Shown in pieces: positions 19,774 to 33,560 of a DNA stretch of 64,000 bases. The stretch covers positions 1 through 64,000 of the forward strand of contig JAIVFJ010000018.1 of NCBI GenBank assembly GCA_025765615.1, in the 5' to 3' direction. Source of the DNA: Zopfochytrium polystomum. Taxonomy: Eukaryota; Chytridiomycota; Chytridiomycetes; Chytridiales; Chytridiaceae. A program made the translations under genes and the position numbers. Under the pieces are notes generated by a model, which saw nothing but the letters and a program-made list of their open reading frames with translations, was not told the origin of the DNA and searched no databases. The stretch's first letter is position 1. Each line of letters begins with the position of its first letter.

Positions 19774-20518
19774 GCACTGATATAAGCTTTGTGAACATGG
19801 TTAGAAGATTCATGTTCTTTATAAATTATTGAAAACTTACTGGGCATGGCTGTTAATCTAAATCTGTCATGTGGCTGAAAAATCAATCTGGGCTCAAGAG
19901 AATTTTCTGCCACCACAGCAGACCCATCAACAATGCTCTCATTGTCTTCAACAAGCTCATCCAGGCTGAAAGCTCTTTCAAAGATTCCTTGCCCAACTGC
20001 CAATCTGTCGTCAGTTCCATCCACAGTGTCTGACGTCCCATTGGTGTTCCTTTAATCGGAACAGGGCTTAACAGGCATTCATTCTCTTGCCCTTCCTCAC
20101 AGAGAGTGTTCACAGCAGATTCATCCCCAGTCAACGTACTGGCCACCATGTCAAGATAATGGTCCCCCAGCAAAATACTGCCCAACGCATTGCAACCAGA
20201 CTTCACAATTAAAATAGTGCCCACCACATCAAGTTCAGGGGTTCCAAGCATTTCAGAACATTCTTGAGCCTCCAAAGTATTCTGAAGCTTGAAGCTGGAG
20301 GCAGAGCTTGAAGACTTTGATACAACATAGGCCTCAATCAATGAGATATTTAAACTTTTCTTACGAAGATGTGCCTGCTCTGTTTTTCGAGTCACAAGGT
20401 GATGACAACACTGGCAGCGCACTCTTTCTAAATCTTTTCGGGTAGCTTTCTCATTTCGACTCTTGTTTTTGGGACGACCTGGGCTCATTTCAATGTTGTG
20501 TGTTGATGGCAATCCCAA
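19774..20518 (-). pseudogene. Possible DNA-transposase N-terminus (Tnp2/KDZ-like), fragment
   Basis: The minus-strand frame from ATG at 20518 (or 20488, MSPGRPK) has a basic head, then a CQCCHHLVTRKT...H cluster. This resembles the short zinc-binding head found before the core of fungal Tnp2/KDZ-type transposases. The frame changes near 19990; an acidic stretch (ELVEDNES) continues in another frame to 19743. No catalytic core is present because the fragment ends at the LTR remnant. Assignment rests on one short motif and is weak. Confidence 0.3.
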
Positions 20519-21104
20519 CGAAAATTTTCGGATATGTGAAGTGCTGAAGATTCTTGGTCTCTAATTCGTTGTTGTCACAAGCCACAGCAATCCCTAGGTG
20601 AATGGACGCTGTGAACAAAGTTGTGGAGCGTCAGTTCTCGCTTTTGGCCTCTTAATCACTACAGCTGCACGTACTGTCTGCGACGGCGCAGGCTTGCAGT
20701 CCCGATCTTCAGCACAAGCCACTGCCAACCAGTCACCGCCGCTAATCTCTCAAGTTTTCCTCTGTCATGGACAACAGGCGGCTCAAGCACGCCTAGATCA
20801 GGAGCCTGTGGAACATGGGGGCGGCAGTGCATAGTCGTTTGCCACGGCAAAGAGAGACGTTGAACAAGCCATGGCTCAGCCTCACCTTTGCTTGTGAATG
20901 CCTGTTTGTTTGCTTTTGTTTCTTTCAAGTAAAACAACTGCATCGCCTGGCGCACTTCTGCCCACCACCCACAACGGATCTGCTTGAATCTCTTTGCCCA
21001 CTTGGGCAGCTCGTCTAAAACCAGCCACGTGGCCTCACGATTGTTTCTCCAAGTAGGTATTCAGTTTCACATCGAAATTCCGTCTCACAGTCCAACAAAC
21101 AGAA
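20519..21104. other. No gene seen
   Basis: Short overlapping frames only, without coding character. The sequence just before 21105 could be the leader of the next gene. Confidence 0.4.
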
Positions 21105-22555
21105 ATGGCGCGAGAATTGAGACGATCAAAACGAGTTGCAACAGCCGAAGCCGGGTCTGCACCACAAGTCCCAACACAACCTGTTGCATCAGCGGCAGAA
21201 CCACGATCAAAGCGAGCAAGAGTCCGACAGCAGTCAAAGAGCAATGATCCGCCCCCTCTTCCACCATCACATCGCTTGTCTCAACCAATGCTGGCGTCGG
21301 TTTTTGGAGGAAACGAACCCAACACAGCCGCCACAATCGTTACCGTCGCCAGCCATCCCCAACGCACTCAGAGTGATCAGATCAATCCACTGCCAACATC
21401 AAGTGATCGAGATCGTTCTCACAGGAACCAATCGCCCCCCCAACACTCCATTGCTTCCACGGATGCTCCCGCCTTCGCTGCACCCTTCGCTGCTCCCTTC
21501 GCTGCCCTCTTCGAGATCAACCCGTTACACCAGCGCTGTGCGCGTCAGCAACACCAGCTTGGCCTTTGCTGGCATGCATCTCCACAGCAGCGGCGTCGGC
21601 AGCAGCAGCGAGCATGTACTGGCTGGCTCGAACAAGACCAAGAACGATGGCAACGACGACGAACACCGTCGTGGCGGTGGGCTCCCACCAGCCAGACGGA
21701 GCAACCCGCAATCCAGAGATCATCTCTATCGACCTCCATCACCCACCCTACCTTCTACAGCTCTCTCATCAACATGTAGCGGTGGAGCCGTTGGAGCGAA
21801 TAACACAGTTATCCTCTGGTGTGGAGTACCAGCTCCCAATCGCTTATTGAGCGCATACCAGGTTTCTCATTTGCTCCGATGACTTCTCGAAAATTTGCCC
21901 GTGACGCTCTTTGCTTGCAGGTTTGAGTCAACTAGATATCGTGTACTCAAGAGAGGAAAGCCCCACAAATGCTGTTGTGGACGTCAAAAAGTTTTGTAAG
22001 TGGGGTTCTTTCGTTGATTCCTCCACTCATTCAGTCACTCCCGTAACGTACGGGAGCTCCACATTTTGAATCCCACAGCAGATGGGTCCATTGTGCGCCA
22101 AAAGGCGAGGCTGGCTCTGGATTGAATCGTAAGCGGAAACAGCCCGATGGCACAACAACTCCTCGTCCTGGTTTTTGTTTGCAAGAGGCCATGGGTTTGA
22201 AGAATTCGGAGCAAGAGGCGCTGATTTACAAATTGATCAGAGTGAGTTTTGTTGTGTCTCAACGGTTCTCTAATCAACTCTCCAGCGGTCCATCGCAGCA
22301 CTTATGCATGGTAGAAAGTACAGAAATGTGACAGAGATGGGCCACGAGCAAATGTTTCTCTATTGTAAAGAGGTGTGCTCTCCTCACTCCCTTATCACTC
22401 TTGACTTTGCCTCAAATGATTCCAAAAGTAACAATCTGAACAGGCTCGACTGCAGATTCCATTTCTTAAACGATTCCGTGACGACTGGGCAACAAGAGAG
22501 ATCATACGATCTGTTCTAACAAATCAACGGAATGCAGGAAAGCGAGATGCAGAGG
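21105..22555 (+). CDS. Hypothetical multi-exon gene, probably degenerate
   Basis: ATG at 21105 opens a basic head (RRSKR, RSKRAR: nuclear-localisation-like), then a low-complexity region rich in Gln, Pro and Ala. The reading frame changes more than once between 21500 and 21980. The best coding evidence is downstream: exons about 22122-22231 (ending YKLIR), 22287-22372 (FLYCKE) and 22444-22556 (a PFLKRF...DDW segment, then KRDAE). They are separated by introns with GTGAGT/GTGTGC donors and CAG acceptors at consistent phases. No known domain is recognised. Exact exon limits before 22100 are uncertain and a pseudogene is equally possible. Confidence 0.35.
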
Positions 22556-24492
22556 TGAGTTTTTATTGATGTATAGTTGGGACAGCCTGTGTTTATTGTC
22601 GTTTCGCAAAAATTGGGTCTCGCCGCACTTGCAGAACGATCAGTCAACGTTCCTGGTGCTGTGGCCAGCGGTGTTGGATCTGGACAAGACTTTCTCCCAC
22701 TCTTCAATTCGTGATCTACTTTCTCCTGTCTCTGTTCTTCAAACTTGGTGCGCCTCCTTCTTTCGTGAAATCGTCCATTTCTGCATCTTTTTGTTAGTGA
22801 GAGCAGTAAAGGACAAAAATAAATGATTTTGGCCGTGTATGAACGGTTGGGCTGACCAGTTCAATGAATTGGGCGACCTATTGCACCGCAGTGGGCAACC
22901 ATCGCCACGCGTTGGCATTTCTGGACAATCAAAGCGGGATGTCCACGACCACACAACGGAATTTCCAATTAAATCTCACACCAAAAATGTCGGGCAACCC
23001 AGTTTGCCACCTGGGCCTGCCCAGTGGGCTTGGCTGGGTGGTCCGATGGGCCAAACCTGCAAGCCCATTTTCTTTATTTGGGAACTCCACGGTGGCCGGC
23101 TGGAAAGCCCATTTTGGGACAATAGTGATTTGTGCTCACAGTGGCGCGCGCAGGTGTCAGACCAGGTTGAGTGCTCGGGGAAAGACGGCGACAGCGGATT
23201 GTGGGGCAGCGGTGGATGCAAATGGCAAGGGCCGAGTTTGATGGAGATGGCCACAGAAGGGCGTCGAGAGAACATAAAGATAAACGTCACAAGCGTATCG
23301 CAGGAAGTCAAGTGGTTGTGGTTGGTGCGCGGGGATGAACGCGCTTTGAATTTTCCTGATGAGACACACTGACGACGCCGCGACTCAAAAAATTTTGGCT
23401 GACGACCCTCCGCCGTTCCAATAATGCGCACACACCTACACAAACGGATAGCCGCCTGGCGGCCCCAGCCGCTGGGCCATCTTGCAGATGCTTTCTGTTT
23501 TGTGCCTGGGCGAGAGAGAGAGAGAGAGAGAAGAGGGCGTTGTGATTGATTGAGGCGCAACCCGCCCACCCTTTGCAAAAGCCCGCAAGGGCTTTTACAC
23601 TCCAGTTCCTTCGCCAAGACAGTATTGCTTTTCAACAATGATTTGCAAAAACCACCTAAAGCTTTGGGGTGCTTTTTTTTTCTTTCATTCCTCCACATCC
23701 TTTCTACTTTGCAATCTTCACAACCCACTGACACTCATTTCCTCCCCATTCTTTTATTTTTTTTCTTTTCTTTTTCTGCTTTTCCCTTCCCTCCTATCTG
23801 GTTTCATGCTTCCTGCTGCATAGCAGGCGCAAGCCTGCCAGACGGCGAAAACCACTCGCTCATTCTTATGACGAGTCTCACACACAATTTTCGTGTTTTC
23901 CATGTCTGACCTCCCTTCAGGCGGGGGCAGCTGCGCAGGTCGAGGAATGAAAAAACGTCCAAGCGAAAAAGACTGCAGTTGTATTGCATTTTATTCGCTG
24001 ATATGCTCGAAGCTGATGTTCAATAACTGTATCTTTACTGTTTTTCATATTGGCAGGATCGATCAGTCAGGTGTCGAGATCGAGTTGCGAACGAAAATGT
24101 GTCCCCGACAAACACTATTGGATCTCGCCCTACCCATCGACCCACCGCCCAGCGCGGTCAGGCACGAAGCCGTGGTAATCACATTCTCGCCCTTTCCCAG
24201 CCCCGGACTGAACAGTGGCGGCGAATTAGGCAGTCGCTGGCGCTTCCCCTTCGCCCCACTGCAAACAGCAACTCAACCCAACCCAAGCCTTTCTCGCAAT
24301 CTCCGTTACACACTGCACACGCCTTCCTTCGGCCGTTCCTGCGCTGTCCGTGTGAGCGCACCCCCGCTGGCCCCGTTGGCTCCCAGTCTTTGTTTTTCAT
24401 TGAGAGCACGTGACTGAGCTGAGATGGGTGCAATATGAGCGAAGCGCAGGCATCAAGCTTCAAAACTAAGAATATTCATCCCTTCACTTTCA
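22556..24492. other. Gene-poor stretch with microsatellite and small hairpins
   Basis: Contains a GA microsatellite (about 23513-23532) and two short perfect stems with GCAA loops (AAAAGCCC-GCAA-GGGCTTTT near 23577 and GCAGGC-GCAA-GCCTGC near 23824). Long overlapping frames exist on both strands but none has a recognisable domain or intron logic. Confidence 0.4.
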
Positions 24493-25215
24493 ATGTCGTA
24501 CGCACTTTCCCCCTCCCAAGAAAAGCAAGGATCGAGCCCCACAGCTCAGGACGTCTCTTTGGAGTCGCATTTGGAACTCTTTGACCTGGCACTTATTAAG
24601 GCTCCTTTGATCGAAAATTCTGCTCCAGGTGATCCACATTGCCCCACTCCGCAGGCTGCAGTCCTGTCTCGAATGCAGGAGACACCACTGCCTTGCCCAT
24701 TGCCACTGATATGTTGCAAACTGAGCACCTGGTCAGTCTTGACCCATCCATATGAGGTCAAGAGACAGTCCATACTTCAAGGTGCCTTTGCGAATTGGTT
24801 GATGATTTCTACCTGGAATCCGGCCTCTTCAATCCAAGGCAGTGGCCCTCATGCGCTTCATTCCAGTGGGACAGATTTTGCGCTGGCCCTTTTGAGCACA
24901 AATTCTTGGGTTGCTCGCTATTCAGGTACCACAGCAGCCGCCAATGACATTCACATAGCCAAGCCCCGCGTTCAAGCTGCTGTTTGCACTACACCTCTGA
25001 CTGTCCAACTGCCGCCGAAATCCACTGCCGAACGAGCCACCTCTGCTGTGCCGATCGCTGACACAGACATGCTGCTGACAGATGATACTGCCCTGAGTGC
25101 TGCCCAACTCCCAGCCTCAATCCCCCTCGCAAGGCCAAAACTCCATGGAGTATGTGCCCAAAGAAATAACCATGGCTCCAGATTAATTCCTATCCAACCT
25201 CAGGAACCTTATTAA
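24493..25215 (+). CDS. Uncharacterised ORF (240 codons)
   Basis: Intronless open frame from ATG at 24493. No domain is recognised. Composition is Ser/Thr/Ala/Pro-rich with no signal peptide or membrane segment. The surroundings are transposon debris, so it may be a remnant of a repeat rather than a host gene. Confidence 0.2.
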   Translation: MSYALSPSQEKQGSSPTAQDVSLESHLELFDLALIKAPLIENSAPGDPHCPTPQAAVLSRMQETPLPCPLPLICCKLSTWSVLTHPYEVKRQSILQGAFANWLMISTWNPASSIQGSGPHALHSSGTDFALALLSTNSWVARYSGTTAAANDIHIAKPRVQAAVCTTPLTVQLPPKSTAERATSAVPIADTDMLLTDDTALSAAQLPASIPLARPKLHGVCAQRNNHGSRLIPIQPQEPY

Positions 25216-25615
25216 ACATGCAGCACTTAAAAACCCGCAGGAGAGTACAAACCTGTCAAGGATCTTGAAAAAACCAACACCAATGTGCTTATACTCCAAC
25301 AACACACACTCCAGATCACTGCCCACTCACAAAACGAGACACTCACAGTGGGCCAAAGACACAACCATATTCAACAAAAAGAGCAATTCAACTGATCATC
25401 TCTTTCAATAAACGATTTCTCTTAGCAGAACAATTTCCTTTCTGGCATCACAAAGGCAATGAAAAATGAAGATTAGCCGGCTTCAGCTTGGATGGTTTAT
25501 CAAAAAGTCAAGTAGAGAAAGGGACATGGAGTTGGGTACACATCCATACACTGAAGAAGTGTCAAAATATCATTTTGCTGACAAACAATGTAGAATGAAT
25601 TAAGGATAGGAAAGT
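25216..25615. other. No gene seen
   Basis: AT-moderate sequence downstream of the NLR-like gene; its 3' untranslated region probably lies at the right side. Nothing else recognisable. Confidence 0.4.
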
Positions 25616-28600
25616 CTACTTCTGCGACCTCCTAAACAACCCAAAGAGGCCACGACGACGGTTGCCTGAAGGAATTTGCCCATTGAGAAATCCAGCAATG
25701 TCCTTGTGGCCCTTCCTTTTGGCAATATCCAAAGGTCTTTCACCATAAGAGTTCAAAGCAGAGGCATTTGCATTCTGAGTGATCAACCACTTCACAACTT
25801 CCAAATGGCCGTTCTGAGACGCAAAGTGGAGTGGTGTCCGCTTGTCCTTGTTCTCAGCAACCACAGTGGCACCCTGCTGCACCAACCACTTCACAACTTC
25901 CAAATGGCCGTTCCAAGACGCAATGTGGAGTGGTGTCCACTTGTTCTCTTCCTCAGCATCCACAGTGGCACCCTGCTGCACCAACCACTTCACAACTTCC
26001 AAATGGCCGTTCTGAGACGCAAAGTGGAGTGGTGTCCGCTTGTCCTTGGTCTCAGCATCCACAGTGGCACCCTGCTGCACCAACCACTTCACAACTTCCA
26101 AATGGCCGTTCTGAGATGCAATGTGGAGTGGTGTCCACTTGTCCACATCCTCAGCATCCACAGTAGCACCCTGCTGCACCAACCACTTCACAACTTCCAA
26201 ATGGCCGTTCTGAGATGCAATGTGGAGTGGTGTCCACTTGTCCTTGCTCTCAGCATCCACAGTGGCACCCTGCTGCACCAACCACTTCACAACTTCCAAA
26301 TGGCCGTACCGAGATGCAATGTTGAGTGGTGTCCACTTGTCCTTGCTCTCAGCATTCACAGCGGCACCCTGCTGAACCAACCACTTCACAACTTCCAAAT
26401 GGCCGTTCTGAGATGCAATGTAGAGTGGTGTCCGCTTGTCCTTGGTCTCAGCATCCACAGTGGCACCCTGCTGCACCAACCACTTCACAACTTCCAAATG
26501 GCCGTTCTGAGATGCAAAGTGGAGTGGTGTCCACTTGTCCTTGTTCTCAGCATCCACAGTGGCACCCTGCTGCACCAACCACTTCACAACTTCCAAATGG
26601 CCCTTTTCCGAGGCAACATGGAGTGGCGTCCTTCCAGTCAAGTCAACTTCACCAAGGCTGCTGCTGTTTGCAAGAAACCATTCATGAAGCTGCTGTTCAT
26701 CATGAATGCTTTCAAAAAAATGCCATTTGGGATCTGTGTTTGTCTGTTTTTGTTTGTGAGAATTCACTCAGCCATTGAAAAAATTTGCACACTTACAGAT
26801 TTTTGCAATTTGTCCATCCATTTTTCAAAAGTAGCTCCGCAGCCATAGTGGGAGGCTGTCCATCCATCTGCATCAACAAGGTTGTGGTCTGCCCCCAACC
26901 TTAAAAGGGCAAGGACGGCTTGCGAATGTCCGTTCATTGCTGCAAGCATTAAAGGGGTCCTGTTCCCTTCACCATATTGCATCTTATCACCCCAACTATT
27001 GCCTCTGGAATTAACATCTTCACCTCCTTCCTCAATCAAAGATCTGCATGCTGACGTCAATCCTCTCCTTGCAGCCTCATACAGCAGGTTGGAAGAAAAG
27101 ACTCTTAGTTGCTTGGCCCTTGTGACAAGTATCTTGCCATCTCCTGCAGCTAGAACACTCTGAACAAGCCATTCAGACTTCCACATGATTCCCACACAAA
27201 GCACTGCTGGCCCAAACTTGTCCACATCAGCAAACTCCTTCCAGTCAGTCCAACTGGCAACCACATCACGCCCAGCTTCACCCAGGTGGTCAATCCAAAA
27301 CTTGAAGGCATACTGGGCTGCAGCATTCTCAGGGATGAATCCAGCAGTCCCATTCAGTGCTTCATACTTGTTTTCAACAGATTGATAGTGCTGCAGCATA
27401 ATCCTCAAACAGGACTGAGCAATTTCATTTCTTGCTTCCAAAATATCAATGAAGAACTGGCGGTCTGAACATCTTGTGCTTGAAATAAGGTGATCTGAGA
27501 GACTCTTGTGCATCACTTTGACCTTGCCATGGTCACTGACATCCAGAATACGATGAATCTGGAATATTGTTAATATTGGTTATAAAAATCAAACTGAATC
27601 AGAATTAACACTTGCCTCAACAAGGACTTGGCCAACCACATGAGGTGCAACACCCAGGAGCTCAGCAATGACATCTTGGGGTATGGGTTCCTTTGCAGCA
27701 AGAACAACCTTCATCACAAGTCGAAAGTTGTTGGTGTTGACCTTGCTGGATCTGAAAAACTGCTCATACACTCCATCAATACCAGCACCAAACCCCTTGA
27801 CGGTGCTGACAACTTTGTCTGCTGGAACTTGGGCCAGTTCATCGCAGGCAATGCGAGCAAACTGGAAAATGCCAGAGGACCTCTCATAGATCTCAGCAGA
27901 CACTGTCTTCACATCATCTGGACTCAGCACTCCACCAGGAAATGACTTGGACAGGGTGGCTTCAACAAACAGGTTCATATCTTTCTTGTTGACTTCATCA
28001 CTTGGCACAAGGACCATTGAGTCCATCTTCATCATGGTGTGGAAAACATCCTGCTCAGGCCTTCCAGTGGTGAATATTCTGACAAAGGGAGGCAGTTCCC
28101 TTTTGGCCTGCACAAGGAGATCCAGGAGTTTCTTCCTTTCATTGCTGTCAGGAGCACCACATTCATCCAACGCATCAACAATCAGCAGAACATTCTTCAT
28201 CTTGTCACTGGAATCCAATTGCTTCAATCCTTCAACAACAATCTGCTTGAAGGCAACTTGAGGGTCCTTGAGAATACTGGAATCTCCGTTCTTGGCATCT
28301 TCAGCACAAGCAGCATCACAAAACTTCCTGAAGGAAGGAAGCACACTGCAAAGGTTCCAGATGGTCGTGGCAACAACACGCTGGGGGCTGCTCTTCTGCA
28401 CATCATCATGCCTGCAGTAGAATATCGAACCCAACACATACTTGGCAGGCAGATGCTGACTGACAAGCCATGCAATCACAGACTTTCCAAGGCCAGCTCC
28501 ACCATTCAGCCACAACACATTGCCCACATCAGCAGACCGGAGCCAAGAGTGCACATTATCAAGATAAAACTTCCTGGTTCCATCAACATAGTCATTCTTG

Positions 28601-29678
28601 TGCCTCTCAGTGTCAACAGCAATATCTACAGGCTCGAGCCAAAGTTTCACTTGATCAACAGGTGTCTGAACAACAGCTGGCACAGGGACAGGTGACTGAC
28701 TCTGACGCAGCTTGATCTCTTTCACAAGGACGGCCATCTGAACATCCCATCCAGGGGATCCAGGAACTTTCCCAGCAAAATCAGCATGCAGCAAACTATG
28801 AGAATGTCAGCAGCATCCACTTGGAGTATGAATTGCACAAACTCACCCTGCAGTGATTGCAAAGACTTCACCCTGATCATCCTCTCCCTGCTGCAACAGG
28901 CGCACTGGGACTTTTGGTTTATTGCGAGCCTTGGCATATCTTATCTCCATCAGGCAGTTGCCAGATTTCTAAATCCAGAGTGAGTGACAACTGATCACAA
29001 AACCAACAAACTGCTCACCTGGTAGGCGAGAGTGAGCACAGGGACAAACACTTTGCTTGAATCAATCCCTTCAGCCATAGCCTGGTTGATGGACCCACTC
29101 ATATTGTTCTCATCAAACCACACATCTAATCCATGCTTCTTTGTCAAATCTTCAAATATCTTCTTCACAGTATCTTTGCTGCCCCACCTGGAATTGTCTC
29201 AGTAACAAAAAAGAAAAGGAGCAGATGCAGTGAGCCCACTTACTGGTAGGAAAGGAAGCAGTCATAGACTTTTGACCAAGCAGAGGCAACAGGCAAAACG
29301 CTGGGAAGGCCCTGAACAAGTGCAGCGCCTTTGCCCTTCTTGAGCTGAATCTGAAAACGGGGCAGATTGTCGGGAAAAGACGATCTCTCAATCAATGCCC
29401 GCACATAAGTGGGAGCTTTGCTGACAAGCTCCAGGTCAGGGCCAGACTTGAAATAAACTTCAATGTCTTGACTGAGAAAAACATCCGCGTTCCTGTATAT
29501 CTGTGGAAAGAGATATGAGAATGAATTATCTGAGTTGCCACACTACCTTCTCAATCAAATTCTGCAATGTGGGATGCTCAAGCTCAAGGACCTGAACAGC
29601 AGGATCGTCAAAATACTGGACTTTCACCAAGTGCTGCTGAGCGTTGAGCTGCACAAAGCCAGAAGTTCTTGTGGACAT
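25616..29678 (-). CDS. TIR-NACHT-ankyrin NLR-type receptor
   Basis: Seven exons give a continuous 1249-residue protein: 29678-29547, 29500-29244, 29187-29019, 28968-28847, 28795-27616, 27558-26797, 26743-25616. All phases agree; five introns are GT-AG and one (27615-27559) is GC-AG with donor GCAAGT. Residues 1-115 form an alpha/beta head, possibly ubiquitin-like. Residues about 120-235 are a TIR domain: YDCFLSYQW, VWFDENNM, and SGNCLME, in which E194 sits where the NADase glutamate of TIR enzymes lies. NACHT follows, with Walker A GGAGLGKS (K331) and Walker B LLIVDALDEC (about 430-439); HKSLSDHL lies in its C-terminal part. About 12 ankyrin repeats follow, the last ten in one exon. Architecture is that of STAND immune receptors: repeats sense, NACHT oligomerises, TIR signals or cleaves NAD. 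Partners and ligand are unknown. Confidence 0.88.
25800..26640 (-). repeat. Near-identical 99-bp ankyrin repeat array
   Basis: Nine tandem 33-codon units share GHLEVVKWLVQQGA or a close variant; DNA identity between units is very high. Variation concentrates at a few codons: N/T/S/E before the lysine-aspartate, W or R before TPL, and H/Y/N-F/I-AS after it. The units sit inside the last exon of the NLR-like gene. Confidence 0.85.
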
Positions 29679-30697
29679 GACTAGTTTGAAAATAAAAAAA
29701 ATAAAAATGAGGAAAATGGAAAGCCACCAGCCATCACGCACAAGACCTGCAAACGAAAAATGAAATTGTTGATTCTTACCAGCAGAAATTCAAAGTTTCA
29801 GTTTTTGATGATTCAATCAGGCTGCTTCCAACGATTGCTTTTTTGCGGATCTGGACTCAACATTAGTCGGATGAAGTATGTGAGGGAGGGAGAATGGAGG
29901 GGTTGTCGCAACGATTCATCAAATGAGTGGGGTGGGGGCATTGTGCTGACAAGTCTGGTGGTTGTTGTATGGATGTGCCATCTTACCAGGGGCAGCGCAA
30001 CCGTTACCAGATCGTTTTACTTGGGAGAATCTAGACGATGCAGAGACCATGATCAGACGAAGGATGCAAAAAAATCCAAGTCTTGCAGGGAGATTGGGAG
30101 TGGGGAAATCCGGAGTGGGGAGATCGGCAGTCGGAATCGCAGGTAGCTTCCGCGGGGTGAACATCTCGGTCGATCTCCGTGGATCGACCAATGGATCGGG
30201 TTCATGTGGGAGGTGGGGAGCGCATCGTGTCACCCCTTTCGGTCTTACAGGATGTGTTTCGATCCTTGCCGTTCGTTAGGTCGTTCGTTTCCTCGTTCGA
30301 TCAATCGTTAGCTCGATCGAATGTTCGTTCGTTGCGATCGTTCGGTGGCTGTGTTGTGTTTTTGTCCTTTTTTTTTCTTTTTTCTTCTTTTTTTTTTGAT
30401 TTTTCCCCTCCATTTGTCTCTCTTCCACCGTTCTCACACATACGCACAACACACACGCACAGCTGCAACCAACCAACCAACCAGAGGAGAAAAAAAAAAA
30501 AGGCGGGGTGGGGGGGAAGCAGGAGTATGTGTGCGATTGTTCGAATCAGTGAGTGAGTAAGAGCATAGCAGAAACTCCTTTTTTTTCTACCCCTTTCTCC
30601 TCATCGTCATCGCTCAACGCAAGCCCCCAAAACCCCCATTTTCTCAGAAGCGTGCTCGCGCCAACCGAAAAAACCACGCCACTACCCCTACCAACAC
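29679..30697. other. Intergenic region upstream of the NLR-like gene
   Basis: No gene seen. It contains a GTTCG/GATCG-rich patch (about 30270-30350), a T-rich run (30358-30405) and a short AACC repeat. The promoter of the NLR-like gene should be on its left side, but no clear TATA box stands out. Confidence 0.4.
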
Positions 30698-32641
<1,944 letters not shown>

Positions 32642-33560
32642 GTCCTGTCTGTCTGTCTGTCTGTCTGTCTTTTTTTATTATTGATATTGTTTTTTTTTTT
32701 GTTTTTTTTTGCTTTTGCTGTTGATGTTGTTGTTTCGTCACAACAAACTAACAAACTCAAATGCTCTGCGACGTAATCACACCCGTTGGGTTTCACAGTT
32801 ATACTCTTCAACTCTACTCCACTACTTCCCCGAAAGGATTCGCTTCCGTTGTTTTTCCGAATTTAAATAGTTCCCTGGGGGGCGCGATGACGAGCATAGT
32901 CGTGTGTTTTTTTTTTTGTTTTTTTTTTTTTTTTTAGGAGGAGAAAGATGTGTTCGGTTGGGATGGACAGGCGAGGCGCGAACGGGATGGGAGTGCAGTC
33001 ATGCAGTAGTGACAAACGAGGTCGAATTTTTTTTTTTCTTCGGCGTTTGCTCGCAAGAGCGGGCGGGGGCAGAGGCGGGGGGGAAGCGAAGGAAGCTCCA
33101 GCTTTTAACAGGCAGGAAACAACAAAAAAATAAAACCTTTAACCCAAGCAAACGCAACAAAGCCCCCGCCAGGTAGTATGGCAAAGCAAGCAAAGTAGTA
33201 GCGGTGAGTTGTAAGGAGCCCGCCCCCCCACAAGGACAACACACAGCACCGCCCCATTCCCGACCCCCCTTTCACTCATAGAAAGCTCATCTCCTCCCGA
33301 TGGACAACCAAGGGGGAAACACCTAACAAAAACAACATGGAAAAGAAAGAGATAAAACAATCCCCACACGGGGGAAGCAGTGTCCAGTCTCGCCGGGGGG
33401 ACGGACTTGCGGGTCGATCGGGGGCGGCGGCGGTCAGCCTCATCCACCACCCCACCACCGCCCGTCCTAACGCTTCCCTCGTTGATATACAGATACACCC
33501 CTCAAGACCACCACCCCCCGGCGACGCTTCTCCCTCCCTCCGTATCACTCACTCACACAC
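32642..33560. other. Intergenic region with microsatellites
   Basis: A (TGTC)n tract (about 32643-32670) and several T runs follow the iminopeptidase start; the rest is the 3' flank of the transporter gene. No further gene is supported. Confidence 0.45.

Noticed and set aside
22976..23734. 252-codon minus-strand frame
   Set aside because: No domain, no intron support, composition like random GC-moderate sequence next to a GA microsatellite.
23570..23840. Two short stems with GCAA loops followed by T-rich DNA
   Set aside because: They look like bacterial terminators, but the context is nuclear fungal DNA and the stems are short; chance is likely.
26000..26600. Regular 99-bp repeats considered as a CRISPR or satellite array
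   Set aside because: The repeats have no spacers and encode ankyrin units in frame.
25676..26848. 390-codon plus-strand frame opposite the ankyrin array
   Set aside because: It is the antisense shadow of the 99-bp repeats; the minus strand has the domain content and intron logic.
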